Below, piece by piece: positions 17,835-27,761 of a DNA stretch of 64,000 nt (the stretch's first letter is position 1; the number at the start of each line of letters is the position of its first letter). Below the pieces are notes generated by a model that saw nothing but the letters and a program-made list of their open reading frames with translations, ran no database searches and was not told where the DNA came from. The DNA comes from Pseudomonas capeferrum (GTDB lineage Bacteria; Pseudomonadota; Gammaproteobacteria; Pseudomonadales; Pseudomonadaceae). The stretch is from NCBI RefSeq assembly GCF_000731675.1, contig NZ_JMIT01000001.1, forward strand, positions 1,983,526 through 2,047,525. The letters are read 5' to 3'. The translations under genes and the position numbers were made by a program.

Positions 17835-20195
17835 TTAGAACAACGCTAACTGGCTGCCCGTCAACGCCGCGAAATCATCACCGACAAAGGGCAGGATGGC
17901 ATCGGCCACCGGCTGCAGTTGGCGGCTCAGGTAGTGCTCGTAGTCGATGGGCGCCTGCAGGTTCTCCAAGGGTTCAGGGCCGGCAGTGGTGATCAGGTAG
18001 CTGATCCAGCCACCGTTCTGGTACTGCCGTGGACGGCCGAGGCGGCTGTTGTACGCGTCGGCCAGGCGCGCCGCACGCACGTGCGGCGGTACGTTTCGCT
18101 GGTAGTCGGCCAGCGGGCGGCGCAAGCGCTTGCGGTAGACCATCAGCTCATCCAGTTCACCGGCCAGGGTCTGTTGCACGTACTGGCGCACGTAGTCGCG
18201 GTACGGTTGGCCGCGGAAGATACGCCCGTACAGCGCCTGCTGGAACTCCCGCGCCAGCGGCGACCAGTCGGTGCGCACCGACTCCAGGCCCTTGTACACC
18301 ATCTGTTCACTGCCGTCGGCGCGCTGTACCAGGCCGGCGTAACGCTTTTTGCTGCCCTCTTCGGTGCCGCGAATGGTGGGCATCAGGAAGCGTCGGTAAT
18401 GGGTTTCGAACTGCAACTCCAGGGCGCTGTCCAGCCCCATCGAATCGTGCAGGTGCTGGCGCCACCACAGGTTCACTTCTGCCACCAACTCACGGCCGAT
18501 GCGCGCGGCGGCGTCTTCGTCATGGGCGCCCTTGAGCCAGACGAAGGTGGAGTCGGTATCGCCGTAGATCACATCAAAACCACGCGCTTCGATCAATTCA
18601 CGGGTCTGGCGCATGATCTGGTGGCCGCGCAGGGTGATCGACGACGCCAGGCGCGGGTCAAAGAAGCGGCAGCCGCTGGAACCCAGTACACCGTAGAAGG
18701 CATTCATGATGATTTTCAGTGCCTGCGACAGCGGCGCGTTACCCGCGCGCTTGGCCGCCTCCCTGCCCTGCCACACACGCTCGACGATGGCTGGCAGGCA
18801 GTGCCGGCTACGGGAGAAGCGAGCGCCGCGAAAGCCGGCCACCGAGTGCTGGTCATCGGGCTGGCGCAGGCCTTCGGCCAGGCCGACCGGGTCGATCAGA
18901 AAGGTGCGGATGATCGAGGGGTACAGGCTTTTGTAGTCCAGCACCAGCACCGAATCGTAGAGACCAGGGCGTGAGTCCATCACGAAGCCACCGGGGCTGG
19001 CCTCGTCGGGGCGGCTGCCGAGGTTGGGCGCGACAAAGCCCAGGCGGTGCATCTGAGGCATGTACAAATGGCAGAACGCCGCCACCGAGCCACCGCTTCG
19101 GTCCACGGCCAACCCCGTGACGCTGGCACGCTCAAGCAGGAATTCGAGTAGGCGGGTATGGGCGAAGATGCGCGTGACCAGTTCGCAGTCCTTGAGGTTG
19201 TAGCGTGCCAGCGACGGTTTGTCCTCGGCGAACATGCGGTTGATTTCGTCCATGCGCTGATAAGGCGTGCTGATGGCCTTGCCCTCGCCCAGCAGCGTTT
19301 GCGCCACGTTTTCCAGGCTGAACGAAGGGAAGCTCCAGGTGGCCGAACGCAAGGCTTCGATACCGTCGATCAGCAGCCGCCCGGGGGCATCGGCGAATAC
19401 GTGACCACCGCTGGCGTGAGCGCGCAGGGTCATGGGCGCGCCGTTGCGCCCCAGGGCCAAAGGCACCTGCAATTGCTTGGCGTGTTCGTGCAACAGGCGC
19501 AGGTCGAACTGCACCAGGTTCCAGCCGATGATCGCATCCGGATCGTGCCGGGCCATCCATTGGTTGAGGCACGCGAGCAGCGCGGCAGGGTCGTCGCAGT
19601 AATGCAGGTCGAAGTCCACGGCGCTGCTGTCGCCGTTTGCCGGGCCAAGCATGTACACCTGGCGCTGGCCGCAGCCTTCGAGGGCAATACTGTAGAGCTC
19701 ACCGCGCTGGCTGGTTTCGATATCCAGCGACACCAGGCGCAGTGGCGGGCGATAGTCCGGCAGGGGCTTGAGCTGGGCATCGCAGAGCACGCCGTGGCCG
19801 TCGGGTTGGCCGGTAAACTGCACGGGGGCGGTAATGAAGCGCTCCATGAGATAGCGCTCGGGTGGGCGGATGTCCGCCTCGTACACCTCAACGCCGGCGT
19901 TGCGAAGGCGTTGCTCCACCTGCATCAACTGGCGATGCTGGCGGCAGTAAAGGCCCAGCACCGGGCGCTGATCGAAGTCACGCAGTTGCAAGGGTTTGAG
20001 CTCGACGCCCGGCTCGTTGGCCAGCAGCACGCGAGCATGCTCGGCTTGCGCCTGGGGGAGGAACGCCACCGACACCTGCGGCGCCAGGCGCAATTGCCGC
20101 GGCCCCTGGTCGGTAGCCAGCCAGAACTCCACGCACGTGCCTTCGGGTGTGTCATGCCAATGCCGGGTCAGGACAAAGCCCTGCTGCAAATCCAC
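17835..20195 (-). CDS. polB: DNA polymerase II (family B)
   Basis: This 786-residue translesion and restart polymerase is close in length to E. coli Pol II. The 3'-5' exonuclease motif SLDIETS lies near residue 155. The polymerase motif [11 protein letters not shown] lies near 420, motif [14 protein letters not shown] after it, and motif C YGDTDSTF near 544. The GTG start has a GAGG site 8 bases upstream. In enteric bacteria this gene is SOS-induced, but no near-consensus LexA box is visible in the short upstream gap. The giant LRR gene follows 80 bases downstream on the same strand. Confidence 0.94.
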   Translation of the reverse strand: MDLQQGFVLTRHWHDTPEGTCVEFWLATDQGPRQLRLAPQVSVAFLPQAQAEHARVLLANEPGVELKPLQLRDFDQRPVLGLYCRQHRQLMQVEQRLRNAGVEVYEADIRPPERYLMERFITAPVQFTGQPDGHGVLCDAQLKPLPDYRPPLRLVSLDIETSQRGELYSIALEGCGQRQVYMLGPANGDSSAVDFDLHYCDDPAALLACLNQWMARHDPDAIIGWNLVQFDLRLLHEHAKQLQVPLALGRNGAPMTLRAHASGGHVFADAPGRLLIDGIEALRSATWSFPSFSLENVAQTLLGEGKAISTPYQRMDEINRMFAEDKPSLARYNLKDCELVTRIFAHTRLLEFLLERASVTGLAVDRSGGSVAAFCHLYMPQMHRLGFVAPNLGSRPDEASPGGFVMDSRPGLYDSVLVLDYKSLYPSIIRTFLIDPVGLAEGLRQPDDQHSVAGFRGARFSRSRHCLPAIVERVWQGREAAKRAGNAPLSQALKIIMNAFYGVLGSSGCRFFDPRLASSITLRGHQIMRQTRELIEARGFDVIYGDTDSTFVWLKGAHDEDAAARIGRELVAEVNLWWRQHLHDSMGLDSALELQFETHYRRFLMPTIRGTEEGSKKRYAGLVQRADGSEQMVYKGLESVRTDWSPLAREFQQALYGRIFRGQPYRDYVRQYVQQTLAGELDELMVYRKRLRRPLADYQRNVPPHVRAARLADAYNSRLGRPRQYQNGGWISYLITTAGPEPLENLQAPIDYEHYLSRQLQPVADAILPFVGDDFAALTGSQLALF

Positions 20196-20298
20196 CGCGT
20201 CGACCTCTGGTTGTCTGTTGTGCCTGAAGTGACGATTCTACCCTTTGCAGGGCAGCCTGTGGCTTTGCATGTCTTGCCGGGGCAACTCAGCGCTGTTT

Positions 20299-21489
20299 TC
20301 AGCGGGAGCCGGCGACGAACCCGCTACGCCGCCCTGCCCACGCCAGCAGCCACGCCAAGCCGATCAACAGCAACGCCACTGGCGCAAACCACGCGACACC
20401 GGCCCCGGTCAGCAGCAAACCGCCAATAATCCCCCCCAACGCAATCGCACTGTTCCACACCGTCACCAGCATCGACTGCGCCACATCACCGCCCTCGCCC
20501 GCCGCATCCGCACAGGCCGTCTGCAACAGCGTTGGCGCGCCGCCGTACGTCACGCCCCACAGCGCAATGCTCAGGTACATCGCCCACGAAGACGCCTGCC
20601 CCAGCACCAGCGTGGCCACGGCAAACCCGGCGAGGCTCAGCAGTACCAGCTTGCGCAGATGCCGATCGACCAACAACCCGACCAGCCCGATGCCCGCCAG
20701 CGCCGATAGGCCGAACACCATCAACACCTGGCCAATCTCGGCGGCCATCCCCGCCGCCGCCAACAGCGGCACGATGTAGGTATAGAGGATGTTGTGGCCC
20801 AGGACCCAGGTCAGGATCACCAGCAGCACCAGCGCCACGCCCGGTGTGCGCAACACCTGCAACGCCGCAGGGCGCTTGCCGGCGGCCTGCCCCGGGTAAT
20901 CCGGAACCGCGCGCAATACCCAGACCACCAGCAACAGCGCCACCAGGGTGACCACGACGAAGGTCGCACGCCACCCCAGCATTGCCCCAAGCCAGGTACC
21001 AATAGGCAACCCCAGGGACAACGCTATCGGCTGCCCAAGCATGGCCACGGCCATCGCCCGCCCCTGCAAGGCCACCGGTACCATGCGCCGGGCATGGCCG
21101 GCGATCAGCCCCCAGGCCAAGCCGGCAGCGGCACCGGTGAAAAAGCGCAGCACCAGGGTAAGAGCGTTGGACGACGACAACACCGTCAAGCCGTTGAACA
21201 GCACAAAGCCGCCGATCGCCAGCAGCAAAGCGCGACGGCGATACCAGCCCTGCGTCAGGGTCACCAAGGGAATGGCAGTCAACAACGATCCGAGTGCGTA
21301 GGCCGTAACCCATTGCCCGGCCATGGCCTGGCTGATGTGCATGCCACCGGCGATCTGGTCCAGCAAACCGGCAGGCAGGGTTTCGCTGAGGATGGCGATA
21401 AAGCCGGTCATAGCCAGCGCCAGCAGGCCACTCAGGGGCAGGCGCTCGGCGCGCTCAACCAATGGCGGTGCGCAAGATATCTGGGACAT
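20299..21489 (-). CDS. MFS transporter, DHA1/sugar-efflux-like
   Basis: This 396-residue inner-membrane exporter has 12 predicted helices. Typical features are LLALAMTGFIAILSETLPAGLL at the first helix, the loop TLTQGWYRRRALLLAIGGFVL, and a second-half repeat (LLVDRHLRKLVLLSLAGF). The pattern resembles arabinose-efflux or AraJ-like DHA1 proteins that export small molecules. I placed the start at the methionine of MSQISC; an earlier frame extension has no ribosome site. It is divergent from the LysR gene at 21609, its likely regulator, with 119 bases between them. The substrate is not predictable. Confidence 0.85.
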   Translation of the reverse strand: MSQISCAPPLVERAERLPLSGLLALAMTGFIAILSETLPAGLLDQIAGGMHISQAMAGQWVTAYALGSLLTAIPLVTLTQGWYRRRALLLAIGGFVLFNGLTVLSSSNALTLVLRFFTGAAAGLAWGLIAGHARRMVPVALQGRAMAVAMLGQPIALSLGLPIGTWLGAMLGWRATFVVVTLVALLLVVWVLRAVPDYPGQAAGKRPAALQVLRTPGVALVLLVILTWVLGHNILYTYIVPLLAAAGMAAEIGQVLMVFGLSALAGIGLVGLLVDRHLRKLVLLSLAGFAVATLVLGQASSWAMYLSIALWGVTYGGAPTLLQTACADAAGEGGDVAQSMLVTVWNSAIALGGIIGGLLLTGAGVAWFAPVALLLIGLAWLLAWAGRRSGFVAGSR

Positions 21490-21608
21490 TGCAGGGTGCC
21501 TTGAAGTGGAAATCGAGGGCGACAGTGTGCACGGCGGCGGCATTACGGAAAAAGACGGTTACAATGCCGCTCACCCCGGACATCAATGTCCGCAATCAGG
21601 AACACGTC

Positions 21609-22514
21609 ATGGACAGCCTCAGCGGCTTCGTGGTCTTCAACCGAGTTGCCGAAACCCGCAGCTTCGTCGCTGCCGGTCAGTCACTGGGCATCACTGCCTC
21701 GGCCGTGGGCAAGCGCGTGGCACGGCTGGAAAGTCGCCTGGGTGTGCGCCTGTTCCATCGCAGCACGCGCAGCATCACCCTGACCGCCGAAGGCACGCTG
21801 TTTCTGGAGCGCAGCCGGCGCATCCTGGCGGAAATCGAAGCGACCGAGCAGGCGCTGTCCCAGGCCAGCGAAACCCCGCGCGGCCGCCTGCGCGTGAGCC
21901 TGCCCCAGGTCACCGGGCTGGTGATGCCGGCGTTGGCCGAGTTCATGGCGCTGTACCCCCAGGTTGAGCTGGACCTGGAGTTCACCGACCGCATGGTGGA
22001 TATCGTCGGAGAGGGTTTCGATGTGGTCATGCGTGGTGGCCAGCCGCTGGACTCACGCCTCAATGCCAAATTCCTCGGCCACTTCCAGCACCGCCTGGTG
22101 GCATCACCCGAATACTTGCGCGAGCGCGGCACGCCCAGCCACCCGCGTGACTTGAGCACACACACCTGCCTACACTACCGCTTCCCCAGCAACGGCAAGC
22201 TGGAGGTCTGGCCGCTGCGCCAGGAGCACCCCGACCAGGGCTATGACATCCCCATTTCGATGGTGTGCAACCACGTCGAGACGCGCATCTGCTTTGCCCT
22301 AAACCACCGCGGCATCACCTGCCTGCCAGACTTCAGCGTGCGCCGCGAATTGGCCGCAGGCACACTGGTGAGCGTGCTCGAGAGTTTCATGGAACGGCGT
22401 GGCAGCTTCTACCTGCTGTGGCCGTCGGGGCGCCACGTGCCGCCCAAGCTGCGAGTGTTCATCGACTTCATGCTCGAACGGGTATTGCCTGGCGGCCCTC
22501 AGCCATACAAGTAG
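21609..22514 (+). CDS. LysR-family regulator (probable controller of the MFS gene)
   Basis: This 301-residue protein has an N-terminal winged helix-turn-helix (about 1-60), with AETRSFVAAGQSLGITASAVGKRV and LFHRSTRSITLT. A two-lobed effector-binding domain follows, including PRGRLRVSLP. An AGGA site precedes the ATG. Divergence from the exporter is the classic LysR arrangement. The 3' end overlaps the convergent LysR gene by 16 bases. Confidence 0.88.
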   Translation: MDSLSGFVVFNRVAETRSFVAAGQSLGITASAVGKRVARLESRLGVRLFHRSTRSITLTAEGTLFLERSRRILAEIEATEQALSQASETPRGRLRVSLPQVTGLVMPALAEFMALYPQVELDLEFTDRMVDIVGEGFDVVMRGGQPLDSRLNAKFLGHFQHRLVASPEYLRERGTPSHPRDLSTHTCLHYRFPSNGKLEVWPLRQEHPDQGYDIPISMVCNHVETRICFALNHRGITCLPDFSVRRELAAGTLVSVLESFMERRGSFYLLWPSGRHVPPKLRVFIDFMLERVLPGGPQPYK

Positions 22515-23419
22515 TTGATGTCCTTGTAGGCCAGCGGCGGTACCTGGCCGAACAGGAAATCACGCAGCTTGTGCATCTGCCGGGCCTTGGGGCTGGATTT
22601 GAGCCAGGTCATGTAATAGCCGTCGCCCGTGGCTACCGCGTACTTGAACGGTGTGACCAGGCGCCCTGCCGAAAGATCGGTCGTGGCCAGCACCAGGTCC
22701 ACCACCGAGATGCCCAACCCTTGCTGAGCCGCCGAGATGCCCTGGTCGAGGGTGTCGAACACCTGCCCCTGGTCGATGCTGATGTCCAGCGCATCCATGC
22801 GCGCCAGCCAACGCCGCCAATCGCGCCGGTCTGGGGACGGGTGAAGGAACTCGCATTGGCGCAGGTCGCCCAGGTCGGGCTGCGGTTGTGCCATGTAGTC
22901 GGGGTGGCAGACCGGGATCAGCCATTCATCGAACAGTTTGAAGCTCTCGACGTCGGCGGGGAAACGCCCGTTGGCCAGCAGGATGGCGCAGTCGTAGGGT
23001 TCGGAATAGAAATCCACGCTGTCGATGTCCATCCACACGCTCGACAGTTGCACGCTGCAGCTGTCGTCGTTCTTCTTGAACCCGTCCAGTGCCCTGAGCA
23101 GCCAGCGCATGGTAAGCGTGGACGGGGCCTTGAGGCGCAGGCCGTAGCGGTCCTGGCGCAGCAACGCGCAGGCATTCTCGATGATCTTGAAGCCGACCTT
23201 GAGCTCCTGGGACAACAGGCGACCGTGCTCGGTCAGGCTCAGTTTCGGGCCACGGCGCTCGAACAGGTCGCAGCCGAACATGGCCTCGAGGGTCTTGATG
23301 TGGTGGCTGACTGCCCCTTGGGTCAGTGCCAGCTCCTCCGCCGCACGGGTAAAGGAGCCATAACGAGAGGCCACCTCGAAAGCACGCAAGGCGTGCAGAG
23401 CCTGAATCCGTTCCGACAT
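22499..23419 (-). CDS. LysR-family regulator, GcvA-like
   Basis: This 306-residue regulator has helix-turn-helix FEVASRYGSFTRAAEELALTQGAVSHHIKTLE and the effector domain of the GcvA/AmpR group (TMRWLLRALDGFKK, DRRDWRRWL, TPFKYAVATGDGYYM). It is divergent from the YcgG-LysE-SGNH unit, 159 bases away, and probably controls it. That gap is unusually AT-rich for the window. The effector is unknown. Confidence 0.88.
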   Translation of the reverse strand: MSERIQALHALRAFEVASRYGSFTRAAEELALTQGAVSHHIKTLEAMFGCDLFERRGPKLSLTEHGRLLSQELKVGFKIIENACALLRQDRYGLRLKAPSTLTMRWLLRALDGFKKNDDSCSVQLSSVWMDIDSVDFYSEPYDCAILLANGRFPADVESFKLFDEWLIPVCHPDYMAQPQPDLGDLRQCEFLHPSPDRRDWRRWLARMDALDISIDQGQVFDTLDQGISAAQQGLGISVVDLVLATTDLSAGRLVTPFKYAVATGDGYYMTWLKSSPKARQMHKLRDFLFGQVPPLAYKDINYLYG

Positions 23420-23578
23420 GGCGACGTCCGAAGCATGAGTAAGACTAATAGTAGGTCATAGTTCCACGCGTTTTACAACGTTAAGTCCGTCTCAGAAAAT
23501 GCATGTAAATAATAAAGATAACCAAGATTCTGCCTGCATATGCCTGGAACGTTACTTAATTGGAAACCTGGGGAAATC

Positions 23579-24355
23579 ATGTTTACGGGTTATGGAAACT
23601 GCTATCGCCTGGATGCGCTAGAGCTGGCCACTGAACATGTCCGGAACACGCAGCATTGGACGTACAAAACCATACAGCATTTTCGCGGCATTCTCGCCAG
23701 CCCCGACTTTCCGTGCCTGTTCGGGCGCAAGGCGGTCGCCAGCGAAACCTGCCACATCCTCTTCGCCCGCGCCGAGCAGCTGGCCGATGACATCGCTCAG
23801 GGCCTGGCCGACTATGTGCGCACCATCGCACCGATTCCGCTCAAGCAGCGCATCGGCAGCCCACTGGTGGTGTTTCTCGAAACCCCTGGCGACTACACCC
23901 TTGCCGAGCAACAGGCCTTGGCCTGGAAGGTGCTGCGTGGGGTCCATGCCCGCGACCCACATCCCTGGCCGCAGGCCATACCCTCCGACCCGGACGATAA
24001 CGGCTGGTCGTTCTGCTACGCCGGCATGCCGCTGTTCATCAACATGAACTTCCCGGGCCACCGGCAGATGAAAAGCCGCAACCTGGGCCCGCACATCACC
24101 TTCGTCATCAACCCCCGGGAGAACTTCGACGAAGTGGCCAACGCCAGCACTGAAAGTGGCAAGCGTATTCGTGCCCGCATCCGCGAGCGCGTGGCCCACT
24201 ATAACGACGGCGTCATGCCCGACACCCTTGGCGCATTCGGCGATGCCGACAACTACGAGTGGAAGCAGTACCAACTGCAGGAGGCAGGTTCGCTCAACCC
24301 GTCACGCTGCCCGTTCCACGCCCATGTACCCGCCGACACACTGATCGAGAATTGA
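23579..24355 (+). CDS. YqcI/YcgG family protein
   Basis: This 258-residue soluble protein begins MFTGYGNCYRLDALE and has FPCLFGRKAV near residue 45, the conserved block of the YqcI/YcgG family. Later blocks are DDNGWSFCYAGMPLFINMNFPGH and RNLGPHITFVINPRENFD, and it ends CPFHAH near the C-terminus. The family has no established biochemistry; the conserved Cys and His residues suggest metal or heme binding (inference). The ATG at 23579 has GGGGA 6 bases upstream. The stop lies two bases before the GTG of the LysE gene, so the two are coupled. Confidence 0.82.
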   Translation: MFTGYGNCYRLDALELATEHVRNTQHWTYKTIQHFRGILASPDFPCLFGRKAVASETCHILFARAEQLADDIAQGLADYVRTIAPIPLKQRIGSPLVVFLETPGDYTLAEQQALAWKVLRGVHARDPHPWPQAIPSDPDDNGWSFCYAGMPLFINMNFPGHRQMKSRNLGPHITFVINPRENFDEVANASTESGKRIRARIRERVAHYNDGVMPDTLGAFGDADNYEWKQYQLQEAGSLNPSRCPFHAHVPADTLIEN

Positions 24356-24357
24356 CC

Positions 24358-24984
24358 GTGAATACCGCACTGACCGCCACCTATGCACTGACCGTCCTGC
24401 TGCTGATCGCCACCCCTGGCCCGGTGGTAGCACTGATCGTCAACACCGCTGCCGCCTCCGGCTCGCGCAAGGCCATGTTCACCGCCGTGGGTACCAACTG
24501 GGCGTCCCTGGTACTGATAGGCGCGGCAGCCTGGATCATCCTGACCAGCGCGGCCATCGACAAGGCCTGGCTCAGCGGCATGAGCCTGATGGGCTGCCTG
24601 TTCATCGGCTACATCGCCGTGTGCACCCTCAAGGAAGCCCTGCAGGCGCCGGCGTCGGACGCGGCGAACGAGACACAAGGGCCTGGGCGCGGCGGCCTGC
24701 TGCAAGGCTTCATGGTGGGCATCTCCAACCCCAAGGACATCATCTTCTTCATCGCCTTTTTCCCCCAGTTCATCCAGATCACCGAGTCGTTCGGCAAGAG
24801 CATGGTGGTGCTGTCGCTGCTGTGGGTGGCCATCGATTTCGCCGTGCTCAGCCTGTACATCTTCGCCATCGGCAAGATCGCCTCGCAACGCAGCAACCGC
24901 CTGATCAGCCTGGCTTCGGGCGTCGCCCTGTTGCTGATCGCAGCGGGCGGCCTGCTTTACAACCTCAAGGAACTGGCGGCCTGA
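24358..24984 (+). CDS. LysE-family exporter
   Basis: This 208-residue inner-membrane protein with six predicted helices belongs to the LysE/RhtB amino-acid exporter family. It has the family block LLLIATPGPVVALIVN near the N-terminus and FMVGISNPKDIIFFIAFFPQFI in the middle. The GTG start fits tightly after the YcgG stop. Pairing with YcgG and a GcvA-like regulator suggests export of an amino acid or derivative (inference). Confidence 0.85.
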   Translation: MNTALTATYALTVLLLIATPGPVVALIVNTAAASGSRKAMFTAVGTNWASLVLIGAAAWIILTSAAIDKAWLSGMSLMGCLFIGYIAVCTLKEALQAPASDAANETQGPGRGGLLQGFMVGISNPKDIIFFIAFFPQFIQITESFGKSMVVLSLLWVAIDFAVLSLYIFAIGKIASQRSNRLISLASGVALLLIAAGGLLYNLKELAA

Positions 24985-25010
24985 GCCAGCAACAACGCGA
25001 AGGAGTGCCC

Positions 25011-26105
25011 ATGAGATCGACCGACACCAGCACGCCTGTCCCGGGCCCTCCTTCGCCGCTGCAACAGGACTACCAGCGCTTTCTGTTACTAGGCAACCAC
25101 CGTGCGCCACACACCCTACAAGTGCACGAGCGCGGTTATCGCTCCGGCACTATCAACACCGATGCCCTTGGCCTGCGCTACAGCCATTGTGCGGGCAAGC
25201 GTTTCTCGGCGGCCGAGCGCGGCGCGGCGCCGCGCATCAACTTGCTGGTGGGGGGCTCTACCGCCTTGGGTATCGGCGCCAGCTGCGACGAACATACGGT
25301 GGCTTCACATTTGTCGATGCTGACCGGTGAAGTCTGGCTGAACCTGGCCGGCTGCGGGCTCAATGCCGGCCAGGAGCTGCTGATGTTCCTCACCCACCAG
25401 CATCGGCTCGGCCAATTGGGCCATGTGGTGGTGCTCAGCGGCCTCAATACACTGGCCCATGAAGCCCTTGGCGAAGTCCTCGCCAGCCCCCACGACCCGC
25501 TTCACGCCACGGCCCTGCGCGACACGCTGAACAGCTACAGCGACGGCATGCCGCCTGCTGTGGCCCCGCGCCCGCAATCGCTCTGGCGACGGCTTGGCCA
25601 AGCCTTGACCACGCGCCCGCCCGTAGCGCCTGTCGCCAGGCCATTATCGCCCCCTGAAAAGCGACTGGCCCGCGCGGCCGACACCATCGGCCGCACCTTG
25701 CGCCAATGGGAGCGTCTGCTGGCAGACAGCCATGCCACCCTCACCTTCATACTCCAGCCACTGCTGCCCTGGTGCCGCGAAACCCTGCCTGAGGGTGAGC
25801 AGGCCATGCTGACGGCGCTGGAGCAACAGCCGGCCAACTTCGACCGCCTGCTCGACGGGGTCTTTGACAGCCAGTTGCACATGGCCTTCTTTCGCCGCAT
25901 CAAAAGCCAGGCCGACCCGGTACCCTGTTACGACATGAACAGCATGCTCAGCAGCTCGCCGGTATTCGGCGCCGACCTGTTCGTCGACCGCCTGCACCTC
26001 AACGACCTGGGCAACAATGCCCTGGCCAAGGTCATTACCGCCAAGCTGGGCCTGGCCCAGGAAAAACACGCTCAGCGCAAGGTCACACCCATCAAGCTCG
26101 TCTGA
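25011..26105 (+). CDS. SGNH/GDSL-like hydrolase
   Basis: This 364-residue protein has no clear signal peptide. A GGSTALGIGAS block near residue 81 fits the catalytic serine site of SGNH hydrolases (Ser in GGST). A later LNLAGCGLNAGQE block supplies the expected Gly/Asn. VDRLHLNDLGNNALA near the C-terminus supplies the Asp-x-x-His pair. Function is probably esterase or acyl transfer on a small metabolite. AAGGAG lies 5 bases before the ATG. It is the third gene after YcgG and LysE, 26 bases downstream, probably in the same operon. Confidence 0.75.
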   Translation: MRSTDTSTPVPGPPSPLQQDYQRFLLLGNHRAPHTLQVHERGYRSGTINTDALGLRYSHCAGKRFSAAERGAAPRINLLVGGSTALGIGASCDEHTVASHLSMLTGEVWLNLAGCGLNAGQELLMFLTHQHRLGQLGHVVVLSGLNTLAHEALGEVLASPHDPLHATALRDTLNSYSDGMPPAVAPRPQSLWRRLGQALTTRPPVAPVARPLSPPEKRLARAADTIGRTLRQWERLLADSHATLTFILQPLLPWCRETLPEGEQAMLTALEQQPANFDRLLDGVFDSQLHMAFFRRIKSQADPVPCYDMNSMLSSSPVFGADLFVDRLHLNDLGNNALAKVITAKLGLAQEKHAQRKVTPIKLV

Positions 26106-26193
26106 CAGTTGCCTGCTGGTCTTTCGGCGAGGGCCCTTGGGTGGCTAGAATACGTCGTCGTTCCGATCCGCCTGAGGCGCACCTGTACCTGTC

Positions 26194-26265
26194 ATGAACA
26201 TCGAAGCCGTCCATCAACAACTGGCCGCCTGCCGTGACTGCGCTTTTCACGAGGCATGCCTGTGA
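26194..26265 (+). CDS. Possible 23-codon leader peptide with cysteines
   Basis: A short frame begins MNIEAVHQQLAACRDCAF and ends with another Cys, giving three Cys in the last 11 residues. Its stop overlaps the start of the next gene by 10 bases, which could couple translation. There is no good ribosome site before it. I report it only because of the overlap and the Cys pattern. Confidence 0.2.
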   Translation: MNIEAVHQQLAACRDCAFHEACL

Positions 26266-26957
26266 GTCGCGCGGTCATCCTGCCCCCGCTGTTGATCGCC
26301 CTGATGCCGTTGGCTGCGCAAGCGCTTGACGTGCGCATCGACCCTCATGCCGACCTGCTCTACCGCCAGGCCCTGCCGCTGCTGGAACAGGCCGACAGCC
26401 AAGATGACAGCGCCAGTTCACTGCGCACTGCCCTGGGCAGCGACCCGGAACTCACCCGTCAGGGCCAGGCCCTTGCCCACACGTTGCCTACCGCGGTGGC
26501 ACTGCTGAAAAAGTCAGTGGCGCTGGGCCACCCGGTGGCGCAGTACCGGCTGGCGCTCTACTACATGACCTATTTGCCCGCCGGGCAGATCCCCGACGCG
26601 GCCTGCCCTTTGCTGGTAGCCAGCCTCAAGCAAGGCTTCGCGGCTCCGGCACCGGCCATCGCCACCTGGTGCCCGCCCTACAACGCCAGCGTGGAGTATC
26701 GCGCTGCACTGGAGGCGATCCCGAGCATGGCCACCCAGTACGCCCCCTACTACCCGCAACCTGCCACGCGACTGGCCTGTAGCCGCAGCCAGCCGCAGGG
26801 CCTGGAAATGCAGTGGGGGCGTCAGCGCGACTACCAGGCCGAGGTGTACCGGCTGCTGGCAGACCTGGACTCGCAACAGCGTCAGACCTTGCTGCAGAAG
26901 GCCGTGGACATCAACGGGTGCGTGACAGCGCAACACGGATTGGCCAGCCATCGCTAA
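26256..26957 (+). CDS. Periplasmic Sel1-like hypothetical protein
   Basis: This exported protein of 233 residues has signal peptide PPLLIALMPLAAQA. The mature chain is helical and includes a Sel1-like block LGHPVAQYRLALYYM. It has four cysteines, in DAACPLL, ATWCPP, RLACSR and INGCVT, which may form disulfides. I cannot name a function. A GTG two codons downstream (26262) has better spacing to the GAGG site than the ATG and may be the true start. Confidence 0.6.
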   Translation: MPVSRAVILPPLLIALMPLAAQALDVRIDPHADLLYRQALPLLEQADSQDDSASSLRTALGSDPELTRQGQALAHTLPTAVALLKKSVALGHPVAQYRLALYYMTYLPAGQIPDAACPLLVASLKQGFAAPAPAIATWCPPYNASVEYRAALEAIPSMATQYAPYYPQPATRLACSRSQPQGLEMQWGRQRDYQAEVYRLLADLDSQQRQTLLQKAVDINGCVTAQHGLASHR

Positions 26958-27059
26958 CGCCCTTGAGCCCGAACAGGGCCCAAACCAGCAAGATCGTTCA
27001 AGCCATCCCTATTACCACTCTGGCATGCTGCGCAACCGAGTACACGCGTTGCAGCCACC

Positions 27060-27761
27060 ATGCCCCACAGCCCACACATTGCCCGCCAAGCCTTTCTGCG
27101 TGGCGCCATCGCCATCCTCCCGCTGTCCCTGGCCGTGGCCCCCTGGGGCCTTTTGGCCGGGTCCATGGCCATTGAAGCCAACCTCAGTGCCTGGGAAGGC
27201 CAAGGCCTGTCGGCTATCGTCTTTGCCGGTGCCGCGCAACTGGTGGCGATTGGCATGCTCAAGGGCGGCGCCAACCTGGCGTCGATCCTGCTCACCACCT
27301 TGCTGCTGACCTCGCAGCACCTGCTGTACGGCCTGTCCATGCGCCCCGTGCTGTCGAACCAGCCACTGCGCTGGCGGTTGGGCCTGGGCTTTTTGCTGAC
27401 CGACGAATTCTTTGCCATGACCAGCCATTACGACCAGCAACAGTTCAACCGCTGGTACGCGCTGGGCGTGGGCCTGACCTTCTATGTCGCCTGGAACCTG
27501 TTCACCCTGGCCGGCATCGTGCTTGGCCAGAACATTCCGCACCTCGACCAGTTGGGCCTGGACTTTTCCATTGTCGCCACCTTCGTCGCCCTGATCGCGC
27601 CCCTGGTGCGCAACCTCGCAACGGTAGTGTGTGTGGCCGTTTCGCTGTTCTGCTCGGTGCTGTTCAGTGCCTGGCACTGGGAAACCGCCTTGGTGGCGGC
27701 AGGCCTGCTCGGCATGAGCGCCGGTTTCGTTTGCCAGAAGTGCTTTGGAGGCCGTGCATGA
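27060..27761 (+). CDS. azlC: AzlC-family branched-chain amino acid exporter subunit
   Basis: This 233-residue inner-membrane protein is the large subunit of an AzlCD exporter. It carries the AzlC block REAFLRG-like segment (RQAFLRGAIAILPLSLAVAPWGLLAG), FAGAAQLVAIGML, LLLTSQHLLYGLSM, and FLLTDEFFAMT. Its TGA overlaps the azlD ATG (ATGA). Substrates in studied members are branched-chain amino acids or azaleucine. Confidence 0.88.
   Translation: MPHSPHIARQAFLRGAIAILPLSLAVAPWGLLAGSMAIEANLSAWEGQGLSAIVFAGAAQLVAIGMLKGGANLASILLTTLLLTSQHLLYGLSMRPVLSNQPLRWRLGLGFLLTDEFFAMTSHYDQQQFNRWYALGVGLTFYVAWNLFTLAGIVLGQNIPHLDQLGLDFSIVATFVALIAPLVRNLATVVCVAVSLFCSVLFSAWHWETALVAAGLLGMSAGFVCQKCFGGRA

Noticed and set aside
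20196..20298. LexA box upstream of polB
   Set aside because: I looked for CTG-N10-CAG near the start and found no near-consensus match.
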